Assembly: GCA_012522705.1 (NCBI GenBank)
Contig: JAAYJY010000223.1
Location: forward strand, 1 to 6,698
Reading direction: 5' to 3'
DNA length: 6,698 bases
Source: Syntrophomonadaceae bacterium
GTDB lineage: Bacteria > Bacillota > Syntrophomonadia > Syntrophomonadales > Syntrophomonadaceae
Notes under the pieces: model-generated
Database searches by the model: none
What the model was told of the DNA's origin: nothing
The model's input: only the letters and a program-made list of their open reading frames with translations
Part shown: positions 1 through 4,870 of the stretch, piece by piece
How the letters are laid out: every line of letters starts with the position of its first letter
Position numbering within the stretch: position 1 is the first letter of the stretch
Made by a program: the position numbers and the translations under genes

Positions 1-706
1 TCCTGGCATCGATCTCTTTGGCCCTGGAGCGGTTGATCCGGTCGGTCCAAGACCCGGATACTCCCGTCCGGTAAGCTGACATCACTTCGTCAAAATAATA
101 CACCGTACCACGGGTGGACAGATATAGGAGCATGGGGATGTCCCCAACCGGGGCCTGCAGATAAAAATCCGGCGGGGAGTCCATCAACTCCCGGCGATAT
201 ATTATGGAATTAATACTGACGAAAGTGCCTCCACCCATGATGAGATCCTCTATAGGTGCCAGACGGTTCTGATGGTAAGGCCTTATTAGACGGCCCACCG
301 ACCTTCCTTCCCTGTTTACCAGTTTCACCGCATGACAACACATACTGCAGTCCGGATGGCTTTCCATGTAATCCACCTGCTTTTGCAGCTTTTCCGGATC
401 AGTCCAATAATCATCCCCTTCACAGAAGGCAACATATTTCCCCTCGGCTCTGGGCAGGTTAAATGCGGTCCCAACCTTGATTCCCTTGGAATATTGGTTT
501 TCTGTCTGGTACAGGGGCTTGATCAGGCCCGGATACTGACGGGCGTAATCTTCAATAATATCAGCAGTCCGATCGGTAGAAGCATCATCGTGGATCAGGA
601 TCTCATACTCGAAATCGGTCTGCTGTCTCAGAAAACCTTCGATCGCATCGCTGATATATCTCTCCTGGTTATATGCAATGCAATTGATGCTTACCATAGT
701 GCTCAT
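1..706 (-). CDS. Family 2 glycosyltransferase, C-terminus cut by window edge
   Basis: Predicted cytoplasmic or membrane-associated glycosyltransferase with a GT-A fold, moving a sugar from a nucleotide donor to a glycan acceptor. About 235 codons are visible before the frame runs off the left edge with no stop. The N-terminus (MVSINCIAYNQERYI) is the usual first strand of GT2 enzymes. IHDDASTDRT at residues 38-47 is the nucleotide-binding motif, and CEGDDYWTDP at 95-104 carries the acidic metal-binding motif (here GDD) followed by the common W-x-D-P. Near residues 188-219, GDIPM and SAYRTGVSGSW resemble the acceptor-side segment of this group. I chose the ATG at 706 because AGGTGA lies 7 nt upstream; a second ATG three codons later is possible. 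It is the last visible gene of the leftward operon, 7 nt after the ATP-grasp stop. Family is certain; donor and acceptor cannot be read from the sequence. Confidence 0.93.
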   Translation of the reverse strand, partial: MSTMVSINCIAYNQERYISDAIEGFLRQQTDFEYEILIHDDASTDRTADIIEDYARQYPGLIKPLYQTENQYSKGIKVGTAFNLPRAEGKYVAFCEGDDYWTDPEKLQKQVDYMESHPDCSMCCHAVKLVNREGRSVGRLIRPYHQNRLAPIEDLIMGGGTFVSINSIIYRRELMDSPPDFYLQAPVGDIPMLLYLSTRGTVYYFDEVMSAYRTGVSGSWTDRINRSRAKEIDAR

Positions 707-713
707 TATCAGT

Positions 714-719
714 TCACCT
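714..719 (-). promoter_or_regulatory. Ribosome-binding site of the glycosyltransferase, overlapping the upstream stop codon
   Basis: On the minus strand AGGTGA sits 7 nt before the ATG at 706. Its last three bases are the TGA stop of the upstream ATP-grasp gene. A ribosome ending the first gene therefore covers the initiation site of the second, which suggests translational coupling and fixes the glycosyltransferase start. Confidence 0.7.
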
Positions 720-1874
720 ATTGACACGGCGGTAACACCGTTCATCCAGCAACTGCCGGAAGAATTCCGAAAAGAGACTCTTGATATGGGTTGGGTCAAA
801 GATACTCAATGTATCCAAGGCCGGCCGCGAATTGATCTCGATTATTTTAAAACCTGTATCGCCGATCATGATGTCAAATCCCATCAGTTTCAGCTGAGGT
901 ACATAATCGCCAATCGCAAGAACCGTCGCCCTTATGTCTTGCCAAAGTGGTACTGTGCCTTCCATTGGCATTTTGCTGTCCGGGTGATTGGCTATCTTGA
1001 TATAGTTTTTCCCATCGTACAATAGACCGCGCGAAAACTTCCCGCTGTCGATATCCACCCACACCGCGATCCCCCCTGCATGGATGTTGTCGACATAACC
1101 TGATGCATCCGTACCCAGTTTCAAGTAGGCGCCGGCTATCCTGTTGTCGCCGCCCAGGTTGACTGTAACTACTCTAAGCGAACATGGCCGGTTGCCGCTG
1201 ATCGCAGCCAAAGCATGATGAGAAGAGAGGTATTCAGTAATAAGGTAACCCGACAGTCCTTTAAGAAAAGCCCTCATGTCTGTGCGATTCATGCGGACAT
1301 CATCAACATAATAATCGTTATTATGGCAAGTTAACCTGTGAAATCCCTTCCCCCGGGACCCCGCCATCAGTTTCGCAGCCAGGCATCCCTTCCTCTCCAG
1401 CAGCCGTACAATGCGTTCGTCATCGACCTCCGCCAAGGGACAGTCCATTAAACAGGTAACATACCCATGGTCCAATAAATAGTAGTATTCCGGCAGATTC
1501 TGATTAAAGGGCCGCAAGAGATACTTGAGGCTTAGTTTGTCGTCCAGCCATTTACTGAATACACCGTTGATGGGCTGCAGCTGATAATAAGGAAAGTCGG
1601 GCAGAAATTGATGGTAATTGTCTGAAGTCAGTCCATAGAGTTTGATCCGATCGGAAAAAAAAGAACGCCTGTAGGCCCATAACTTCCAACGGATAGACTC
1701 TTTGGTATACAGCAAATCTTCGCCCAGTGCCCGCAAGAAAGCCTTGTTAAATCCGCGCTGCCAGCTCAATGGTTCGAATACTCCCTTCTTCCGATCATGA
1801 TGCTTTATAATCACCTGTTCTGTTTGATATCTATAAAAAGGGCTCGGTAATATACTCCTCGTATTTACGGGCAA
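714..1874 (-). CDS. Sugar-transfer-associated ATP-grasp protein
   Basis: Predicted ATP-grasp ligase of the type found in polysaccharide clusters (Pfam 'sugar-transfer associated ATP-grasp', from memory). Such enzymes activate a carboxylate with ATP as an acyl-phosphate and join it to an amine, hydroxyl or thiol. Visible features of the 386-residue frame: an N-terminal region with PINGVFSKWLDDKLSLKYLL at 101-120; a nucleotide-binding segment AAKLMAGSRGKGFHRL at 166-181; hinge LITEYL at 211-216; SLRVVTV at 232-238; NIHAGGIAVWVD at 263-274; and the metal-binding strand GFKIIEINSRP at 341-351, whose E and N are the expected ligands. The start is unsettled. The first methionine codon is at residue 144, too deep in the fold, so a non-ATG start must be used. 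The longest option is TTG at 1874, overlapping the preceding gene by 44 nt with no clear ribosome-binding site. GTG at 1814 also lacks one. TTG at 1769 has AAGGGAG 11 nt upstream. Substrate unknown. Confidence 0.85.
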   Translation of the reverse strand: MPVNTRSILPSPFYRYQTEQVIIKHHDRKKGVFEPLSWQRGFNKAFLRALGEDLLYTKESIRWKLWAYRRSFFSDRIKLYGLTSDNYHQFLPDFPYYQLQPINGVFSKWLDDKLSLKYLLRPFNQNLPEYYYLLDHGYVTCLMDCPLAEVDDERIVRLLERKGCLAAKLMAGSRGKGFHRLTCHNNDYYVDDVRMNRTDMRAFLKGLSGYLITEYLSSHHALAAISGNRPCSLRVVTVNLGGDNRIAGAYLKLGTDASGYVDNIHAGGIAVWVDIDSGKFSRGLLYDGKNYIKIANHPDSKMPMEGTVPLWQDIRATVLAIGDYVPQLKLMGFDIMIGDTGFKIIEINSRPALDTLSIFDPTHIKSLFSEFFRQLLDERCYRRVNR

Positions 1875-2793
1875 TGATCATTTTATTCAGACCCGAATGT
1901 GCTTGTATACCCAGCCCTTGAAAACAGCGCAGATGATTGGAGACCACATCATAACCGGCCAAATGGCTGAACTCCACTCCCCCGGACAGGCGCGGGTTTA
2001 TTTCCAGAAGGGAAAAGCCGCCGCTGGGAGACTCGATGAATTCCAGGTTAACTGCACCGATAACGTCAAGTGCCCGGGCAATCCAGCAGTAGGTTGAAGT
2101 CAATTCGTTATTGTCGATTGTCTCTACGGTCAGTCCAGCCCCGGAGGGATTGCGCAACAGCTCGCGCCGGGCCACACATACTACCCTATCCTTGCCATCC
2201 CGGATAACATCCACGGTGCAAATCCGGCCCTCTATAAAGGGCTGAATGACATATTCGCAATGATTGCTCAGATCCTTCAGATAGGTCGCTTGCTCCGCGT
2301 TGCCGATCTTGACTAATCCCTGGCTGCTGCGTCCAAACCGGGGCTTGGCTTGCCAGGGGAAAGGCCAGGACGGCAGAGCACTGGGATTAAACCGGTCAGT
2401 CGCAATGGTATTGTCCAATCCCAAGCTGGCAAGGAACCGGGGTAAACGATACTTATCCCGGCACAAACCGATCGATTCCGGCTCCATGACACATGCTAAA
2501 ACACCCTCGGATAGTAATCGGTGCTTAACCGAACTGATAACCTGGACTTCCGGATCGGTCAAAGGGACTATAGCTTCTATACCCATATCCGCACATGTAT
2601 TCATTATAAAATCCCGGTACTTATCCTCATCCCTGGCGGGGGGTGCCTGAACGAACCAGTCCACGTTATAGGCATCAGCTATCCATTCCCGCGGATAGAT
2701 ATCATTGCCTACCACCAAGTGGCCGCCCCTATGCAGGGTCTTGATCACTATATCCGCGGCCATCGAGCCTATGGCGGTTACAAGCATCTTCAT
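1831..2793 (-). CDS. ATP-grasp enzyme, carbamoyl-phosphate-synthase/PylC-like
   Basis: A 320-residue cytoplasmic ATP-grasp enzyme resembling a half-module of the carbamoyl-phosphate synthase large subunit, or PylC-type amino-acid ligases. Residues 1-110 form a pre-ATP-grasp Rossmann-like domain: MLVTAIGSMAADIVIKTL at the first strand and loop, and VPLTDPEVQ at 77-84. CRDKY at 111-115 begins the ATP-grasp part. KPRFGRSSQG at 150-159 is the flexible ATP-binding loop, QPFIEGR at 184-190 the hinge, and NLEF (249-252) with LLEINPRLSGG (262-272) supplies the metal-binding E and N. No glutaminase or second module is present, so it is not a true carbamoyl-phosphate synthase. Stand-alone proteins of this type recur in bacterial surface-sugar loci, where the substrate is usually unassigned. 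The ATG at 2793 has GGTGA 7 nt upstream and lies 40 nt after the aminotransferase stop. Inference: it ligates a carboxylate, perhaps an amino acid, to an amino sugar or precursor. Confidence 0.9.
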   Translation of the reverse strand: MKMLVTAIGSMAADIVIKTLHRGGHLVVGNDIYPREWIADAYNVDWFVQAPPARDEDKYRDFIMNTCADMGIEAIVPLTDPEVQVISSVKHRLLSEGVLACVMEPESIGLCRDKYRLPRFLASLGLDNTIATDRFNPSALPSWPFPWQAKPRFGRSSQGLVKIGNAEQATYLKDLSNHCEYVIQPFIEGRICTVDVIRDGKDRVVCVARRELLRNPSGAGLTVETIDNNELTSTYCWIARALDVIGAVNLEFIESPSGGFSLLEINPRLSGGVEFSHLAGYDVVSNHLRCFQGLGIQAHSGLNKMIIARKYEEYITEPFL

Positions 2794-2833
2794 ACCGGTT
2801 TCACCATAACTTACTCTTCATAAATTGAATTGA

Positions 2834-3946
2834 TCATTCCTTAGAATAGTTGTTCAGAGCCCTCAGCACCACGCTGCAGATCATGTCTATCTGCTCCTCA
2901 TCCAATTCCTCATACAGGGGGAGGCACAGAATACGAGCAGAGATATCTTCAGCCAACGGTACGGGGTACTGGCCGACATAATCCAACCGACTCAGAGGGG
3001 GATAGAAATAACGGCGGGGATATACACTAACTTCATTGAGTGCGTCCCGAACGTGTTGGAGCTCAGCTTGACTGGCAAAGATAACCGGGTAATAGGCATA
3101 ATTATATTCAGTGCCCTCGCGCAGGACAGGTCTGACCAGACGTCCGGTAAGGGCAGCATCATAGCGCGAACATATAGCTTTACGCCTGGCGATGGCTTCG
3201 CTTACCCCTGATAGAACACAAAGGCCGAGGGCGGCGTGTAATTCTGACATTTTGGCGTTGATACCGATTTCGGGGTAAAACGCCTCAGGTCCATTTATAC
3301 CGAAATCTCGCATCCTTCTGATTCTTTCGGCCAGATAATCATCGTTACAGACGACCGCCCCACCCTCGCCAGTGTAAAAGAGTTTGGTAGCATGAAAACT
3401 CAAGGTGGAGATGTCTCCAAAGTTCAACAATGATTGATTCCGATAATTGACTCCAAAGGCATGGGCAGCATCATAAATCACTTTCAATTGGTGCTTAACA
3501 GCCAAGTCCTGGATGGAATCCACGGCACATGGGTATCCATATATATGCGTAGCTAATATAGCCTGGGTGTGCTCGGTGAGGACGGTCTCGATACGGTCGG
3601 GGTCGATGCACAAGGTATCGTTTTCAATATCGGCAAACACCGGGCGACAGCCTTCCCATGCAATGGCCGAGCTTGTAGCCACAAATGAAAAGGGCGTTGT
3701 GATAACATCACCGTCCAGCTCCAACGCCTTGAGGGCCAACTGCAAGGCTATGGTCCCGCTGCTGACTACCAGACAGTGCTTGAGTCCAAGGTAATCTTTG
3801 ATTCTGATTTCAAGTTCTTTCACCAACGGCCCGTTGTTGGTAAGTTGCCCTCTCTCCCAGATCCCTCTCAGGTAGTCGATATACGAATCCATATCTGGAA
3901 GTGCGGGTTTGGTCACGAGAATTCGAGGCTGTTTAGGTGAGTGCAT
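2834..3946 (-). CDS. DegT/DnrJ/EryC1/StrS-family PLP-dependent sugar aminotransferase
   Basis: A 370-residue, full-length member of the family that transfers an amino group, usually from glutamate, to the keto group of a nucleotide sugar using pyridoxal phosphate. TKPALPDMDSYIDYL and GQLTNNGP (33-40) form the N-terminus. SSGT at 62-65 binds cofactor phosphate. D159 in YDAAHAFG is the residue that pairs with the pyridine nitrogen. K188 in SFHATK (183-188) is the Schiff-base lysine, followed by EGGAVV (194-199). RRYFYPPL at 311-318 and CLPLYEEL at 341-348 are typical C-terminal motifs. From memory the TKP-LP start, LTNNGP, SFVATSSAI and RRYFYPPL pattern is closest to VioA-like enzymes acting on dTDP-4-keto-6-deoxyglucose, but a homologue acting on another keto sugar cannot be excluded. 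ATG at 3946 is the most upstream sensible start, although AGGG directly abuts it and no well-spaced ribosome-binding site is obvious. First gene of the leftward operon, with a candidate promoter about 50 nt upstream. Confidence 0.95.
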   Translation of the reverse strand: MHSPKQPRILVTKPALPDMDSYIDYLRGIWERGQLTNNGPLVKELEIRIKDYLGLKHCLVVSSGTIALQLALKALELDGDVITTPFSFVATSSAIAWEGCRPVFADIENDTLCIDPDRIETVLTEHTQAILATHIYGYPCAVDSIQDLAVKHQLKVIYDAAHAFGVNYRNQSLLNFGDISTLSFHATKLFYTGEGGAVVCNDDYLAERIRRMRDFGINGPEAFYPEIGINAKMSELHAALGLCVLSGVSEAIARRKAICSRYDAALTGRLVRPVLREGTEYNYAYYPVIFASQAELQHVRDALNEVSVYPRRYFYPPLSRLDYVGQYPVPLAEDISARILCLPLYEELDEEQIDMICSVVLRALNNYSKE

Positions 3947-3977
3947 CCCTACATCAACACGCTCCCACTTATTCCTG

Positions 3978-4007
3978 TTGCATTCTTTCTGATCTGGGCC
4001 CTATTAT
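3978..4007 (+). promoter_or_regulatory. Candidate sigma-A-type promoter for the acyltransferase
   Basis: TTGCAT at 3978-3983 (four of six to TTGACA), an 18-nt spacer, then TATTAT at 4002-4007 (five of six to TATAAT). TATACT at 4005-4010 is an alternative -10 box. Transcription would start near 4014 and give a leader of about 158 nt before the ATG at 4172. Read by eye only; such matches also arise by chance in AT-rich stretches. Confidence 0.4.
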
Positions 4008-4030
4008 ACTACATATTGCGATCCTGGCAG
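4003..4030 (-). promoter_or_regulatory. Candidate sigma-A-type promoter for the aminotransferase operon
   Basis: On the minus strand CTGCCA (4030-4025, four of six to TTGACA), a 16-nt spacer and a perfect TATAAT (4008-4003). The predicted start near 3996 leaves a leader of about 50 nt before the ATG at 3946. The -10 box shares bases with the -10 box of the rightward candidate, so the two promoters would overlap back to back. Confidence 0.45.
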
Positions 4031-4171
4031 CGTGTTTTCAGCATTTCCGGGCACACATCCTGGCGCGAAAGTACCGAGGGTCGATGCGGCAGGGTGGGCA
4101 GGAAGGATTACGGACTGCCAAGCGCGAATTGGGAGTGAGACTTTGCATCGAAGAAGGATGGTTGGGCTTAA

Positions 4172-4849
4172 ATGAAAAAAGTGATTGTATACGGCAGTAT
4201 TACTCTGAGCACCATGTTATTTTACGACGCTGGCGGCAATTCCAATTTCGAGATAGCTTGCTTTACCATGGACCGGGAGTACCTGCCCGGGACTGAGTTG
4301 CTGGGTCTGCCCTTGGTGGCCTTCCAGGATCTGCCTACCCTGTATCCCCCGGGAGAGTACGATCTGCTGGCCTTATTCAATGGCTATAGCCGCATGCGGG
4401 ACCGGGGTCGGATGTATCTGAAAGCCAAGCAGGCGGGATACACTCTCCGCAACTATATCAGTACCCGGGCCGATGTGGCGCCAGATATCATGATGGGAGA
4501 CAACAACGTCATAATGGGTAGTACCCATCTCTGCTTCGGCTGCATCATGGGCTGCAACAACCTCACCAGGGAGCATGTTTATCTTGGGCACCAATTCAAT
4601 CTGGGAAGCCATAACATCATCACCGCGGGTTGTAATATCGGCGGACATGGGGTAATTAAGGACAGTTGCTATATCGGGCTGGGAGTCACCATAATAGACC
4701 ACGTGAGGATTGAGGATGAAACCCTTATCGGAGCTGGCAGTGTAGTGGTTAAGAATACCGAACCACAGGCCAAATACGTGGGCAATCCCAGCCGCATAAT
4801 CGGCTATCACCATGATGAAGGTATCAGGATGGACATAAACAACCGCTGA
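4172..4849 (+). CDS. NeuD/PglD/VioB-like left-handed beta-helix sugar N-acyltransferase
   Basis: A 225-residue enzyme predicted to transfer an acyl group, usually acetyl from acetyl-CoA, to the amino group of a nucleotide-linked amino sugar in the cytoplasm. Residues 1-95 match the N-terminal Rossmann-like substrate-binding domain: KKVIVYGS, then LFNGYSRMRDRGR at 68-80. From about 97 to 208 the sequence is a hexapeptide-repeat beta-helix with I/V-G-x spacing, ending in IGAGSVVVKNTEPQAKYVGNPSRII as in PglD and NeuD relatives. H140 in YLGH is the best candidate for the catalytic base, with H147 nearby. The helix is cysteine-rich (C121, C124, C128, C154, C166). A TAA stop directly precedes the ATG in frame, so no upstream start is possible. 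The ribosome-binding site is weak: AAGGA lies 13 nt upstream. It is the only rightward gene here. Its divergence from an amino-sugar aminotransferase suggests it acylates that enzyme's product; acetyl as the acyl group is assumed. Confidence 0.92.
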   Translation: MKKVIVYGSITLSTMLFYDAGGNSNFEIACFTMDREYLPGTELLGLPLVAFQDLPTLYPPGEYDLLALFNGYSRMRDRGRMYLKAKQAGYTLRNYISTRADVAPDIMMGDNNVIMGSTHLCFGCIMGCNNLTREHVYLGHQFNLGSHNIITAGCNIGGHGVIKDSCYIGLGVTIIDHVRIEDETLIGAGSVVVKNTEPQAKYVGNPSRIIGYHHDEGIRMDINNR

Positions 4850-4870
4850 TGCGAAGAGAGCAATTGCAGA
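4850..4870. other. Convergent gene junction without a visible terminator
   Basis: Only 21 nt separate the acyltransferase stop from the stop of the SLH gene. The spacer has the palindrome GCAATTGC (4860-4867), too small and lacking a T-run on either side to be an intrinsic terminator. Transcripts from both sides probably run into each other unless termination is factor-dependent. Confidence 0.5.

Larger units (their letters stand above)
3947..4171. other. Divergent intergenic region
   Basis: This 225-nt stretch separates the outward-facing aminotransferase and acyltransferase starts. It holds overlapping candidate promoters near 3978-4030. Two copies of ATCCTGGC lie in the same orientation at 4021-4028 and 4057-4064, one beside the proposed leftward -35 box; whether they bind anything is unknown. 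The rightward transcript would have a leader of about 160 nt, in which I found no recognisable riboswitch, strong hairpin or terminator. Short open frames cross it, but none has good coding evidence. Confidence 0.6.

Noticed and set aside
332..724. A 130-codon rightward frame opposite the glycosyltransferase.
   Set aside because: It is antisense to GT2 motifs that are unmistakable on the minus strand; no ribosome-binding site or family resemblance.
1831..2793. Possible carbamoyl-phosphate synthase large subunit.
   Set aside because: Only one ATP-grasp module of 320 residues is present, against about 1,070 in CarB, with no oligomerisation or allosteric domain and no partner glutaminase.
3941..4138. 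A 65-codon rightward frame starting at GTG with a hydrophobic stretch (LIPVAFFLIWALLYYIL), resembling a small membrane protein.
   Set aside because: The GTG is directly abutted by AGGTGA with no spacing, it overlaps the start of the aminotransferase, the second half has no membrane-protein character, and the hydrophobic run lies over the AT-rich promoter region. A gene remnant remains possible but unsupported.
3937..4296. A 119-codon rightward frame crossing the intergenic region into the acyltransferase.
   Set aside because: It overlaps the well-supported acyltransferase by about 125 nt in another frame and has no recognisable domain.
4373..4813. A 146-codon leftward frame opposite the acyltransferase.
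   Set aside because: It is wholly antisense to a clear hexapeptide-repeat enzyme, whose repetitive codon pattern keeps the opposite strand open.
4850..4870. Bidirectional intrinsic terminator between the convergent genes.
   Set aside because: The only palindrome is GCAATTGC, with no GC-rich stem and no T-run on either side.
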